Part shown: positions 25,705 through 35,666 of the stretch, one piece after another
Layout: every line of letters starts with the position of its first letter
Numbering within the stretch: position 1 is the first letter of the stretch
Assembly: GCF_900112225.1 (NCBI RefSeq)
Contig: NZ_FOLD01000003.1
Location: forward strand, 124,001-188,000
Direction: 5' to 3'
From: Massilia yuzhufengensis
GTDB lineage: Bacteria; Pseudomonadota; Gammaproteobacteria; Burkholderiales; Burkholderiaceae_D
DNA length: 64,000 nucleotides
Notes under the pieces: generated by a model
Databases searched by the model: none
What the model was told of the DNA's origin: nothing
Seen by the model: the letters and a program-made list of their open reading frames with translations, nothing else
Position numbers and translations under genes: made by a program

Positions 25705-28647
25705 ATGTTGAGAAAGACAGTGTTGGCACGTGCGCTCACCATCGCATTCGCCGCATCGGTCGGTAGCGTCGTCGCACCAGGCGTCGCCTTTGCCGCATCG
25801 AACTCGGCCGGCGATATCGTCGGCCGCGCCGCAGCTGGTACCGTGATCACCATCGAGAACAAGTCGATCGGCCTGACCCGTACCCTGACCGTCAACAAGA
25901 ACGGCGACTACCAGCTGACCATGCTGCCGCCAGGTACCTACACCGTGCGCGCCAAGCGTCCGGATGGCTCGGAAGACGTGCGCGAAGTCGCCGTCGCCGC
26001 CGGCCAGGGCAGCTCGGCCAACTTCGAGGCGAGCACCAACACCGTCGTCGTGACCGGCCGCCTGAACCGGATCGACGTCAAGTCGCCGGAATCGAGCATG
26101 GTCCTCACTGAAGCGGCGATCGACCGTATCCCGGTGACCCGCGACGTGACCGCCGTGGCCCTCTTGGCCCCGGGCGCGACCCGTGGCGATACCCGGATCG
26201 GCCAGACCGCCCTGCGTTCGGGCAACGTGCCTTCGCTGGGCGGCGCATCGCCGGCGGAAAACGTTTACTACATCAATGGTTTCAACGTCACCAACTCGCT
26301 CAACGGCGTGGCGTTCAACCAGGTGCCGTTCGAAGGCATCGCACAGCAACAGGTCAAGACCGGCGGCTACGGCCCGGAATATGGCCGTTCGCTGGGTGGC
26401 GTGCTGTCGGTGACGACCAAGCGCGGCACCAATGAATGGAAAGGCGGCGCCAACGTCATCTGGTCGCCGGAATCGCTCCAGGCCAAGTCGGTGTACGCCG
26501 AAAAGAGCCCGACCAGCGGCCGCTGGAACCTGCTCGAGCGTCCGGGCGGCACCGATGACCTGCAGGGCAACCTGTGGGCAGGCGGTCCGGTCATCCAGGA
26601 CAAGCTGTTCGTCTTCGGCCTGATCCAGGGCGCCGACATCAAGCGCGAATCCTACTTCAACAACACCCAGGAAGTTGTCAAGAACAACACCCCGCGCTAC
26701 CTGTTGAAGATGGACTGGAACATCAACGACTCGAACCTGCTGGAACTGACCGCGTTCAGCGACAAGAGCAAGGACAAGGTCCAGAACTACGCGTCGCTGC
26801 GTCCTTACCAGACCGCGCGCGGCGCCGACCGCGGCACCGACGAATACACCAGCGGCGGCGAGAACTACATCGCCAAGTACACCACCTGGCTGACCGACGA
26901 CTTCACCGTCTCGGCACTGGCGGGCCTTGGCCGCTACAACCGCAAGTCGAACATCCAGTCGGCCCAGTGCCCGTACACCACCGACAACCGCGTGACCCCG
27001 GCCCTGGTGCTGGGCTGCGCGACCACGGTCAACATCACCGACCCGAACGCGAACGACGAACGCCGCGCACTGCGCATCGACGCCGAGTACAGCCTGGGCG
27101 ACCACGGCATCCGCTTCGGCATGGACCATGAGGAATACAAGGTCGTCGACGGCACCTTCACCTCGGGTGGCGAACGGGTCTGGATCCGCAACCTGGGCGT
27201 GGGCAGCCGCCTGTCGAACGGTTACGTGAACAACACCGGCGCGCCGCAGTCGTACGTGGAAGTGCGCCACTTCGAAAACGGCGGCGCCTTCACCACCAAG
27301 AACTCGGCCTTCTACCTGGAAGACAACTGGCAGGTCACCAAGAACCTGGTGGCCAACATCGGTGTGCGCAGCGAGTCCTTCGAGAACCTGAACGCCGAAG
27401 ACAAGACCTTCATCAAGGTCACCAACACGATCGCTCCACGCCTTGGCGTGAGCTGGGACGTGCGTGGCGACCAGCAGACCAAGGTCTTCGCCAACGCCGG
27501 CCGCTACTACATCCCGGTGATGTCGAACACCAACGTCCGCCTGTCGGGCGCCGAACTCGACTACCGCGAGTTCTATGCCTACACCGGCAGCAACAGCAGC
27601 GACGCCTTCCAGCGTCCGGGCCGTGGCGCCATGCTGGGCAGCCGCGCAACGAGCTCGAACGGCGAAGCCGGCGACCCACGCTCGGTGGTGGACCCGAACA
27701 TCAAGCCGATGTACCAGGATGAATTCATCGTCGGCATGCAGCAGGCGCTGGCGAACCGCTGGACCGTCGGCCTGAAGTACACCCATCGCAAGCTGCAGAA
27801 GGTGATGGACGATATGTGTAACGGCCCTGGCGCTGAACAGTGGGCACTGGGCAATGGCTTCAACGCTTCGCAGGCAGCTGCGATCGGCGGCGCCATCGAC
27901 CACTGCTTCCTGTACAACCCGGGCGGCGACCTGACCGCCAACGTCGACCTGGAAGACGGCAAGGGCCTGACCACCATCACCATCCCGTCGAAAGCACTGG
28001 GCTTCGACAAGCCACAGCGCAAGTACAACGCGGTGGAAGCGACCTTCGAGCGCGCCTGGGACGGCGTCTGGAACCTGCAGGGTTCCTACGTCTGGGCCAA
28101 GAGCAAGGGCAACACCGAAGGCTACGTCAAGTCGGACATCGGCCAGGATGACTCGGGCATCAGCCAGGACTGGGATTACCCAGGCCTGATGGAAGGCGCG
28201 AGCGGCTACCTGCCGAACGACCGTCGCCACACCGTCAAGCTGTTTGGCGCCTACCAGGTGCTGCCGGAATGGCGCGTCGGCGCCAACTTCATCCTGCAGA
28301 GCGGCCGTCCGCTGAACTGCCTGGGCTACTACAACGGTACCCTGGATGAAGTGTCGATCCTGTACGGCGCAGCGTCGTTCTACTGCGCCGGCAAGCCTAA
28401 CCCACGCGGCACCCTGGGCCGCCTGGAGTGGACCCGTGAACTGGGCCTGCAGGCAACCTACCAGCCGAAGTGGATGAAGGGCACGACCTTCCAGGTCGAC
28501 GTCCTCAACGTCTTCAATGACCGCGGCGTGACCTCGGTGGAAGAAGGCGGCGAGACCGCGCTGGGCACCCCAAGCCCGACCTACCTGCAACCCCTGGGCA
28601 TCCAGAATGCACGTACCTTCCGCTTCATGGCGCAGTACGAGTTCTAA
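25705..28647 (+). CDS. TonB-dependent receptor, Oar-like, with N-terminal CarboxypepD_reg domain
   Basis: A 980-residue outer-membrane receptor. The signal peptide (1-31) is followed by a carboxypeptidase-regulatory-like beta domain (about 33-100: GDIVGRAAAGTVI to LPPGTYTVRA). The plug (about 110-240) has VVVTGRLNRID, ENVYYINGFNVTNS and YGRSLGGVLSVTTK. The barrel occupies the rest and ends in QYEF with the terminal Phe expected for BAM-dependent insertion. Oar-like receptors import or bind large, often unknown substrates, powered by TonB-ExbBD, none of which is encoded here. AAGGAATAG precedes ATG. A terminator and a decayed copy of its two ends lie just downstream. Confidence 0.92.
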   Translation: MLRKTVLARALTIAFAASVGSVVAPGVAFAASNSAGDIVGRAAAGTVITIENKSIGLTRTLTVNKNGDYQLTMLPPGTYTVRAKRPDGSEDVREVAVAAGQGSSANFEASTNTVVVTGRLNRIDVKSPESSMVLTEAAIDRIPVTRDVTAVALLAPGATRGDTRIGQTALRSGNVPSLGGASPAENVYYINGFNVTNSLNGVAFNQVPFEGIAQQQVKTGGYGPEYGRSLGGVLSVTTKRGTNEWKGGANVIWSPESLQAKSVYAEKSPTSGRWNLLERPGGTDDLQGNLWAGGPVIQDKLFVFGLIQGADIKRESYFNNTQEVVKNNTPRYLLKMDWNINDSNLLELTAFSDKSKDKVQNYASLRPYQTARGADRGTDEYTSGGENYIAKYTTWLTDDFTVSALAGLGRYNRKSNIQSAQCPYTTDNRVTPALVLGCATTVNITDPNANDERRALRIDAEYSLGDHGIRFGMDHEEYKVVDGTFTSGGERVWIRNLGVGSRLSNGYVNNTGAPQSYVEVRHFENGGAFTTKNSAFYLEDNWQVTKNLVANIGVRSESFENLNAEDKTFIKVTNTIAPRLGVSWDVRGDQQTKVFANAGRYYIPVMSNTNVRLSGAELDYREFYAYTGSNSSDAFQRPGRGAMLGSRATSSNGEAGDPRSVVDPNIKPMYQDEFIVGMQQALANRWTVGLKYTHRKLQKVMDDMCNGPGAEQWALGNGFNASQAAAIGGAIDHCFLYNPGGDLTANVDLEDGKGLTTITIPSKALGFDKPQRKYNAVEATFERAWDGVWNLQGSYVWAKSKGNTEGYVKSDIGQDDSGISQDWDYPGLMEGASGYLPNDRRHTVKLFGAYQVLPEWRVGANFILQSGRPLNCLGYYNGTLDEVSILYGAASFYCAGKPNPRGTLGRLEWTRELGLQATYQPKWMKGTTFQVDVLNVFNDRGVTSVEEGGETALGTPSPTYLQPLGIQNARTFRFMAQYEF

Positions 28648-28669
28648 GTTCTTCAGGATTTGAGCTTGC

Positions 28670-28695
28670 AAAAGCCGCCTTCGGGCGGCTTTTTT
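28670..28695 (+). terminator. Terminator behind the first receptor gene
   Basis: AAAAGCCGCC (28670-28679) pairs with GGCGGCTTTT (28684-28693) over a TTCG tetraloop, followed by TT. It is a textbook intrinsic terminator. Confidence 0.92.
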
Positions 28696-28770
28696 CATGG
28701 AGCCGCCGTTGCGCAAACCGCACAAAAAACGGCCCCCTGCCAGGGGGAAGCGGCGCGCGGCAGCGCCATC

Positions 28771-28940
28771 GCCGCCTCGAACTCGGCCGGCGATATTGTC
28801 GGCCGCGCCGCCGCCGGGACCGTCAGCCGAAATGCTTGAAGGGCACCACCTTGACGGTGGCCGTGCTGAACGTGCGCAACGCACGCGCGGTCGCCCTGGT
28901 GGAAGAAGCCGGCGAGGCCTCGCTCGGCATCCTCGGTTGA
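28771..28940 (+). pseudogene. Remnant of an Oar-like TonB-dependent receptor, both ends joined, centre lost
   Basis: Bases 28771-28823 match the receptor gene at 25792-25844 with five mismatches in 53 and encode AASNSAGDIVGRAAAGTV, identical to the mature start of that receptor; this frame stops at 28839. Immediately after, in another frame, 28836-28940 encodes LKGTTLTVAVLNVRNA through VEEAGEASLGILG and a stop. That resembles the receptor's near-C-terminal KGTTFQVDVLNVFNDR through VEEGGETALG (about 19 of 31 positions). So about 2.6 kb of plug and barrel is missing between the two fragments. It is not expected to make a functional product. Confidence 0.75.
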
Positions 28941-29542
28941 ACCGGCATCTGACTAACTATCAAGTCAACGTTGTATGTTTGCAACGAGCAAGGGGGGCAG
29001 TGACAAATTCTCAAAGTGTGTCCTGTAAGCCATTCTGTCGCGCAAAAGCACGGATTTGACACATGCAGACATCGCAGCGTTGATGCACTTAATTACGGTC
29101 AATAGATATGCTTCTCGCGCTAACCCGCGCGTATTTACCATGTATCGTAAATATTGCAATTCATCATCGATGAGTTCGCCTGGCTAGACGTATGTATTTG
29201 ATTCCATAGATAAATATGTTGTATTTCCATCTTGGCCCGCCGCGCGTTCATTTGACACTTTTCCGCCCCCTATGGTTTTATGCGTTCATCAAATAACAAT
29301 TCTTTCAACATTCCTGTTATTTGAGGCTATGCATACTAGCTGATGAGGTCCGGTAGCATGCCGCCCTCGAAAAGCTGAGACATACAGACGTTTTGTTGCA
29401 AATAGTAAATGAATGCCTTCCGACCACGCGCAGCAGGCGAGGCGCGCCGGCCGGGCGGTTTGCAGGAGATTGCCGAGCGGCGCCACCAGCGCCGCACGGT
29501 GGCAAAAATAACCCCAAGAAGAGCCCAGAAGGAGAAGTATCC
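28941..29542. other. AT-rich intergenic leader of the second receptor gene
   Basis: About 600 bases without a credible gene. A promoter candidate lies at 29252-29281, giving a leader of about 250 bases. A TGCATAC word occurs at 29330. The final 100 bases before the ATG become GC-rich. AGGAGA precedes the start codon. Confidence 0.5.
29252..29281 (+). promoter_or_regulatory. Candidate promoter of the second receptor gene
   Basis: TTGACA at 29252-29257, an 18-base spacer, and TTTTAT at 29276-29281. The same spacer length and a similar -10 occur before three other receptor genes in this window. Confidence 0.5.
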
Positions 29543-32434
29543 ATGACGTTCAAATTGAAGTCGCTGCCGTTCGCGGTTGCCGCGATCGTTGCAAGCGGCG
29601 CCCTGGTCGGTACCGCACCGGCCTTCGCCCAAACGACTGAAGCCGCAGCTGCGCCTCAGCGGGTGGTCGTGACCGGCTCGCTGATCAGCCGGACCAACAC
29701 CGAAACCCCGACCCCGGTGCAGGTGCTGACCTCGGCCGACATCCAGAAGAGCGGCAAGACCTCGGTCGCCGAACTGCTGACCGACCTCGCCGCCAACGGC
29801 GCAGGTACCCTGGGCACCGGCTTCGCCGGCGCATTCGCCAACGGCGCATCGGGCATTTCGCTGCGCGGCCTGACCGTCGGCGCCACCCTGGTGCTGATCG
29901 ACGGCCACCGCATGGCCGGCTACCCGCTGTCGGACGACGCCCAGCGCCAGTTCGTCGACGTGTCCTCGATCCCGTTCGACGCGATCGACTCGATCGAAGT
30001 CCTGAAGTCCGGCGCCTCGTCGCTGTACGGTTCGGACGCGATCGCCGGCGTGATCAACATCAAGCTCAAGAAAAACCTGACCGGCACCCGCCTGAGCGCC
30101 GAGTACGGCGACACCCAGCACGGCGGCGGCAAGACCCGCCGCGCGTCGATCAGCAGCGGCATCGGCGACATCGATGCGGACGGCTACAACGCCTTCGTCA
30201 CCCTGGAAACCCGCAAGCAGGACAACATCAAGGTCTACCAGCGCGAGCAGTTCGGCTATGCGAACCGCGACTGGCGCGCACGCGGCGGCAACAACATCAA
30301 CCTGGGTGTGCCAACCGCGGTCAACAGCTTCCTGACCCCGACCAACACCCCGTTCCTGTACAACCCGTCGAACCCGGCCAATCCGGCCGGCGTGTCGAAC
30401 GTCGACAATCCGGCCAACTACGTGTTCCTGGACCCGACCAAGTGTAACTTCCAGCTGTACCGCGCAGGCGGCTGCCAGGTCAACGACCGCGAATCGAACA
30501 TCCAGCCGGCGACCGAGAACGTCAACCTGCTGGTCGGCATGACCAAGAAGCTGAACGACAACTGGGAACTGGCACTGAAGGGCTCGCTCTTCCAGCGCCA
30601 GAGCGAAAACAACCGCAACGCCGCCCCGCAAGCCTACAACCCGACCGCCTTCAACGGCTTCAACGTGGTGCGCAACGGCCAGGTCACCCCGGCCGTCGGC
30701 GCGATCCCGAGCACCCTGTTCGCACCGGGCGCACGCGTCGGCAGCGGCTTCACCAACCCGTTCGCCCAGAACGCCCGCCTGTACGGCTACATTGCCGACA
30801 TCGGCCCAACCCTGCGCACCGACAACAAGTCGACCGCCTCGCGTGTCTCGGCCGACCTGACCGGCTCCGCCTATGGCTGGGACGTGAGCGCCGCCGCCGG
30901 CTGGACCAAGGTCAAGGTTGACGCAGACTACAGCGGCAACATCAACCGCCAGAACCTGTACACCGCAATCCGCAACGGCAGCTGGAACGTGCTGGGCGGT
31001 AACGCACCATCGCTGGTCGACGCCGTCGCGCCGCAATTCAACAACAGCCTGGAATCGACCCTGAGCTATGCCGACCTGGTCGGTTCGCGCGAGATCCTGC
31101 CGTCCTTCGGCGCAGGCCCGCTGTCCTTCGCAGCCGGCGCGCACTGGCACAAGCGTGAGCAGAACGCGCCGCCATCCTCGCTGACCGCGATCGGCGCCGT
31201 AAACAACACCTCGGCCTTCACCATCGGCGACGAAACCAATACGGCAATCTTCGCCGAACTGCGCGCGACCCCGATCAAGAACGTCGAACTGGGCGTGTCG
31301 AGCCGTTATGACCACTACGACACCTACGGCAATTCGTTCACCCCGGCCGCCAACTTCAAGTGGACCCCGGTGTCGAACTTCGGCCTGCGCGGTACGTTCG
31401 CCCGTGGCTTCCGCGCGCCGAACCCGGCCGAGGTGGGCAATGCCGGCTCGTCCTTCACCTTCAACTCGATCGCCGACCCGATCAACTGCCCGAACGGCAG
31501 CCGCACCACCGCCGGCAACGTGCCGACCGCGTGCAGCTTCGCACCGCCGTACCTGCAGACCACCAACCCGAACCTGGAACCGGAAAAGTCGAAGTCGTAC
31601 ACGCTGGGCATCATCTATGAACCGATGCGCGGCCTGAACATGACCCTCGACTACTACAAGATCAAGATCGAGAACCTGGTCGTGACCCGTGCCGGTAACG
31701 ATCCGAGCTTCGTGCCGAACTGGGTGCGCGGTCCGGTCGCGCCGATCGACATCGCCACCGGAGTCGGCACCGGTACGGTCGTCGGCACGCCACGCGCGGG
31801 TCCGATCCTGTACGCGGAGTCGCCGTACATCAATGCCGGCAGCACCGAGACCCACGGCATCGAAGCGGACGTGCGTTACCGCTGGCGCCTGGCCAACGAC
31901 ATGGGCACCGTGTCGGCAGCCCTGTCGGCCGCGCACACCTTCGGCTACAAGACCGCGGTCGCCGGCAGCGAGTACCAGCTGGCAGGCACCCAGGGCCCGT
32001 CGTCGGTCGGCGGCGCCACCGGTAATCCGAAGCAGCGAGGCCAGTTCACCCTCGGCTACAACCGGGGCCCGCTGGACGTGACCGCCACCGTGAACTACAC
32101 GAGCGGCTTCTCGACCATCGACCCGGCACTGGGTGAAACCGACTGCGCGACCACGGCGGAACACGTCGGCGGCCGCCTGTACTTCGCAGGCCTGATCCAG
32201 CCAGCCCAGTACTGCAACGTGTCCTCGTTCACCTCGACGAACCTGAACGTCCAGTACAAGCTGACCCAGAACCTGACCCTGCGCGGTGCGATCCTGAACC
32301 TGTTCGACAAGGAAGCACCGTACGACGTCGCCACCTACGGCAACTCGGGCGCCGGCACTTCGTACAACGCCTCGCTGCACCAGCCAGGCGCGGTCGGCCG
32401 CTTCTTCAGCCTGGGCGTGAACTACACGTTCTAA
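29543..32434 (+). CDS. TonB-dependent receptor
   Basis: A 963-residue outer-membrane receptor. The signal peptide ends at AFAQ (about residue 30). The plug starts VVVTGSLISRTNTETP, followed by VQVLTSADIQKSGKTSV, GISLRGL, TLVLIDGHRMAGYPL and [22 protein letters not shown]. The barrel ends in FFSLGVNYTF. It has no CarboxypepD_reg extension, unlike the receptor before it. I chose the ATG at 29543 over an upstream in-frame ATG because AGGAGA and the signal peptide begin there. The substrate is unknown, with no transporter or catabolic neighbour. A strong terminator follows. Confidence 0.92.
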   Translation: MTFKLKSLPFAVAAIVASGALVGTAPAFAQTTEAAAAPQRVVVTGSLISRTNTETPTPVQVLTSADIQKSGKTSVAELLTDLAANGAGTLGTGFAGAFANGASGISLRGLTVGATLVLIDGHRMAGYPLSDDAQRQFVDVSSIPFDAIDSIEVLKSGASSLYGSDAIAGVINIKLKKNLTGTRLSAEYGDTQHGGGKTRRASISSGIGDIDADGYNAFVTLETRKQDNIKVYQREQFGYANRDWRARGGNNINLGVPTAVNSFLTPTNTPFLYNPSNPANPAGVSNVDNPANYVFLDPTKCNFQLYRAGGCQVNDRESNIQPATENVNLLVGMTKKLNDNWELALKGSLFQRQSENNRNAAPQAYNPTAFNGFNVVRNGQVTPAVGAIPSTLFAPGARVGSGFTNPFAQNARLYGYIADIGPTLRTDNKSTASRVSADLTGSAYGWDVSAAAGWTKVKVDADYSGNINRQNLYTAIRNGSWNVLGGNAPSLVDAVAPQFNNSLESTLSYADLVGSREILPSFGAGPLSFAAGAHWHKREQNAPPSSLTAIGAVNNTSAFTIGDETNTAIFAELRATPIKNVELGVSSRYDHYDTYGNSFTPAANFKWTPVSNFGLRGTFARGFRAPNPAEVGNAGSSFTFNSIADPINCPNGSRTTAGNVPTACSFAPPYLQTTNPNLEPEKSKSYTLGIIYEPMRGLNMTLDYYKIKIENLVVTRAGNDPSFVPNWVRGPVAPIDIATGVGTGTVVGTPRAGPILYAESPYINAGSTETHGIEADVRYRWRLANDMGTVSAALSAAHTFGYKTAVAGSEYQLAGTQGPSSVGGATGNPKQRGQFTLGYNRGPLDVTATVNYTSGFSTIDPALGETDCATTAEHVGGRLYFAGLIQPAQYCNVSSFTSTNLNVQYKLTQNLTLRGAILNLFDKEAPYDVATYGNSGAGTSYNASLHQPGAVGRFFSLGVNYTF

Positions 32435-32480
32435 GCTGATGTGACATGCGCAGCGGCAGCGATGCCGCTGGGTTGAAAAG

Positions 32481-32520
32481 AAGCCCCGGGCAGGTTTTTC
32501 CTGCACCGGGGCTTGTTGTT
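32481..32520 (+). terminator. Terminator behind the second receptor gene
   Basis: AAGCCCCGG with GCAGG (32481-32494) pairs with CCTGC-A-CCGGGGCTT (32500-32514), one bulged A, followed by TTGTTGTTT. Confidence 0.85.
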
Positions 32521-32590
32521 TGGTGCGGCGGGAATATGGATAATGCGTAGGCTGCCTCGCCCCGCCCACCCTACGGTGTTTCGACGGACA

Positions 32591-32620
32591 ATAAAAAACC
32601 GGCCCCTTGCGGGGCCGGTT
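32591..32620 (-). terminator. Terminator of the third receptor gene
   Basis: AACCGGCCCC (32597-32606) and GGGGCCGGTT (32611-32620) form a 10-base-pair stem. On the minus strand it runs into TTTTTTAT, ending the leftward receptor transcript. Confidence 0.9.
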
Positions 32621-32642
32621 TCAGCTAGTGCAAGCTGCTGGT

Positions 32643-35600
32643 TTAGAACGAGTAACGCGCGCCGACGTACAGGCGGCGTGGTTCGACGAAGGCATTCGAT
32701 TCGCCGAACTTGTACACGCCATTGCCTGCCGTCAGAGCCATCGCCGACGTGCCCGACTGCTTGTCGAGGACGTTGAAGACGTCGAGGAAGAACTCCACCT
32801 TCTGGCTGCCTGCCAGCTTGTAGGTGTACTTCAGGCGCATGTCGAAGGTGTAGTGCGATGGGCCGACTTCTGCGCCGATCACGCCTGGCTTGATCCAGGT
32901 GTCCAGCGTATTGCCGACCACGTAGGCATCGTCCATCTCCGGCAGGTAGCGGCCGGAAATCAGCTGTGCACGGGTGTAGCGCATGCCGCTGTTCCAGTTC
33001 GCCACGGCGCTCAGCTCCAGGCCATTGTTGAAGTAGTAGGTGGCATAGCCCTTGAGCTGGTGCTTGATGTCGCCTGGCTGTGGGCCGTAGGCGTTCGGTG
33101 CGCGTGGGTCCAGTGCCAGCCAGTCGCCCTGGAAGTCGGCGTTACTATCCGAGTTCGAATTGCCCTTGGCCTGGTTCCAGGTGTAGGACGCCGAACCCAT
33201 CCAGTTGTCGCGCTTGGCCTTGGTCAGGCTGATCTCGACGCCCTGGTAGTCGCGCTTGCCGCCGGCCAGCGTGCCCAGCACGTAGTTCGCGTTCGGTTGC
33301 GATGGGAAACCGAAGTACGAGTACGGCAGGTACAGGAAGGACGTCGGCGCGGCATAGCCTTCCATGCTTGGCGTATTGGTCGGATCCGAGTACAGGTGCA
33401 GGTCGTAGTCTTCCAGGATGTCGCGGGTGCGGCGCTTGGTGTAGGCGATCGAGGCGGTGTAGTCGCGGCCCAGGTTGGTTGCGTAGCCGAGCATGAACTC
33501 GTCGGTGAACGGGGTCTTGGTCGACGGTGCGAAGATCGCATCCGGGGTCTTCTCGCCGCCACGGGTGCGGAAGGTCAGCCAGCGGTCGCCCAGGCGGACT
33601 TGCTCTTCTTGGATCGGGCCGGTCAGGTTACCCGCGAAGTCCGACATGTTGGTGCGGATCGGGTCGTAGTAGCGGCCCAGGAAGCCCCAGATCTTGGTGC
33701 GGCCTTCGCCGGTCGGGTCATACACCACGTTCAGGCGCGGTGCGAATTTCCATTCGAACTTGGCCGACTGGTTGCCCTTCGAATCCTTGTGCACCCATTC
33801 TTCGGCACGCACGCCGGCGCCGATGGTCAACTTGTCCTTGGTCCAGGTGTCCTGCAGGAAGAAGGCCTTGCCGGTTGCTTCCACACTGTAGGGCGCAGCC
33901 TGGGTTTCGACGACGCGGTACTGGTTGACCTGGCCGCCCGGGTTGCCGGTGGTGCTGTTGAAGCGCACTGCGCGCACTTCCGGATCGCTGATCACGCCGT
34001 CGCGGTTGGTGTCCAGCAGGCCAAGGTAGTAAGCGCGCTCGGCAGCCGAGGAGCCGTTGATGGCGGTGATCACGCGCGGTACGTCGGCTGCAGCCATGGC
34101 GCGCGAGCCGGTCCAGCCGGAGCCGAGGAACTCGGCGAAGGTCACGCCGTTGTTTGCGGCGGCGATCGAGGTGTATTGCGCGCGCTCGGTACCGGTGTAC
34201 TGGGCATCTTCGTAGTACTCGTTCTTCGAGACCAGGAAGCCGGACTTGATGGTATGGGTGCCCGCGTTGGCGGTCTCCCAGAAGTACTCGGCGTTGATGC
34301 CGACTTCGTCGCGGTTGCGCTCCGAAATCGTGTCGACGCCGAAGCCGCCCAGGTTACGCTGTTCCAGCGTCGCGCCCGGGTTGTTGCGGAAAGCGACGTT
34401 GTTGCGGGTGCTCTGGTCCGCCGCGAAATCGGACAGTTCGCCGATGTGGCGGAACGCATACGCGCTCACGCGCAGGTTATCCATGTCGCGCGAGTACTGG
34501 ATGTTGTAGTTGTCGCCGCCTTGCTTGCGGCTCTGGTCACGGTTGTTCAGCGTGGTGGCCAGGGTGGTGCCGGTGGTGGTGGTCGGGTCATTGAAGAACG
34601 AGGCGACCAGGCGGTCGTTCTCGGTGGCCTGCCAGGTCAGTTTCATGAAGCCCAGCTTGTCGTCGCGGTTGACCTGGCGCATGAAGGCGCCGGTGCCGGC
34701 GTTGACCACGTCGGTCTCGCGGGCTTTCTTCTGGTACGAGCCGAAGAACCACAGCTTGTCCTTGATGATCGGGCCACCCAGGGTGACGGCCGCATCGTAG
34801 GTCGAGAAGCCGGACGCGGTGTTGTGCTTGTTGTCGGCGACCAGGTTGTCGTTCTGGAAGTAGTAGTTCACCGAGCCGTGGAACTCGTTGGAGCCCGACT
34901 TGGTGATGACCTTCGAGACCAGGCCCGAACCGCCCGCGTATTCGGCTGGGATGCCGCCGGTCAGGATCTGTTGTTCCTGGATGATCTCGGAGTTGATGTT
35001 CGAACCGAAGGTGCCGGTGCTCGGGTCGGTCACGTCGACGCCGTCGAGGATGTACACGTTGTCGGACGAGGTGCCGGTGGCGCCGCCGATGTCGGAATAG
35101 TTCACGCCCGATTTCGAGGACGGGTTGCCGCCCGACGAAGGCTTCACGCCAGGCACCAGCTGCAGGTAGCTCTGGTAGTTACGGCCGGTCGGCAGCGATT
35201 CCACCACGCCCAGGTTAAGCACGGTGCCGACGGTGGCCGAGGTGGTATCCACGCGCACCAGGCGCGAGCCGGTGACGACGACCTGCTGGGCGCCGTTCGC
35301 AGCGGCGCCGAGCGAGTAGGTCAGGCTCGGGTTCTGGTTACTGACCACGGCCACGTCGGTGGCGGTGTAGGTTGGCAGGCCAGGTGCGACCACTTCGACT
35401 TTATAGTCGGTGGCTGGATCGAGGCCGGCGATACGGACCGAGCCATCGGCTTCGGTCACGGCTGTCTTGGTCACCAGGCTGCTTGGCGAACTGACTTTCA
35501 CGGTCGCGCCAGCAACTGGTTTGCCTTGGGGATTGGTCACCGAGATACGCAGGCCACCGGTTTCGGCTGCCAGTGCGGCACCAACGAAGCACATGCCGAC

Positions 35601-35666
35601 TGCCACCGAAATAGCGGAACGGCGCAGCATGGCCACCCTCGAGGTTTGTTTTACTGTATGCAACAT
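32643..35666 (-). CDS. TonB-dependent receptor, Oar-like, with CarboxypepD_reg domain and EF-hand-like loop
   Basis: A 1007-residue outer-membrane receptor. A signal peptide ends near ALAAE (34). A carboxypeptidase-regulatory-like domain follows (about 38-115: LRISVTNPQGKPVAGATVKV). The plug contains VVVTGSRLVRVDT, NVYILDGVDVTDPSTG, GGIPAEYAGGSGLVSKVITK and GSVNYYFQNDN. The barrel ends RRLYVGARYSF. Residues 552-563 (DTNRDGVISDPE) fit a calcium-binding EF-hand loop inside a surface loop of the barrel. A second start at Met13 (35630) has a better-spaced GAGGG and is equally plausible. A promoter candidate lies at 35856-35885. The substrate is unknown. Confidence 0.92.
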   Translation of the reverse strand: MLHTVKQTSRVAMLRRSAISVAVGMCFVGAALAAETGGLRISVTNPQGKPVAGATVKVSSPSSLVTKTAVTEADGSVRIAGLDPATDYKVEVVAPGLPTYTATDVAVVSNQNPSLTYSLGAAANGAQQVVVTGSRLVRVDTTSATVGTVLNLGVVESLPTGRNYQSYLQLVPGVKPSSGGNPSSKSGVNYSDIGGATGTSSDNVYILDGVDVTDPSTGTFGSNINSEIIQEQQILTGGIPAEYAGGSGLVSKVITKSGSNEFHGSVNYYFQNDNLVADNKHNTASGFSTYDAAVTLGGPIIKDKLWFFGSYQKKARETDVVNAGTGAFMRQVNRDDKLGFMKLTWQATENDRLVASFFNDPTTTTGTTLATTLNNRDQSRKQGGDNYNIQYSRDMDNLRVSAYAFRHIGELSDFAADQSTRNNVAFRNNPGATLEQRNLGGFGVDTISERNRDEVGINAEYFWETANAGTHTIKSGFLVSKNEYYEDAQYTGTERAQYTSIAAANNGVTFAEFLGSGWTGSRAMAAADVPRVITAINGSSAAERAYYLGLLDTNRDGVISDPEVRAVRFNSTTGNPGGQVNQYRVVETQAAPYSVEATGKAFFLQDTWTKDKLTIGAGVRAEEWVHKDSKGNQSAKFEWKFAPRLNVVYDPTGEGRTKIWGFLGRYYDPIRTNMSDFAGNLTGPIQEEQVRLGDRWLTFRTRGGEKTPDAIFAPSTKTPFTDEFMLGYATNLGRDYTASIAYTKRRTRDILEDYDLHLYSDPTNTPSMEGYAAPTSFLYLPYSYFGFPSQPNANYVLGTLAGGKRDYQGVEISLTKAKRDNWMGSASYTWNQAKGNSNSDSNADFQGDWLALDPRAPNAYGPQPGDIKHQLKGYATYYFNNGLELSAVANWNSGMRYTRAQLISGRYLPEMDDAYVVGNTLDTWIKPGVIGAEVGPSHYTFDMRLKYTYKLAGSQKVEFFLDVFNVLDKQSGTSAMALTAGNGVYKFGESNAFVEPRRLYVGARYSF

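Noticed and set aside
25582..28884. 1100-codon antisense frame over the first receptor
   Set aside because: Shadow of the receptor gene; no ribosome site or domain. Similar antisense frames over the other receptors were dropped for the same reason.
28697..29059. 120-codon frame overlapping the receptor remnant
   Set aside because: It is proline/arginine-rich, starts inside a terminator T-tract region, and is out of frame with both recognisable remnant fragments.
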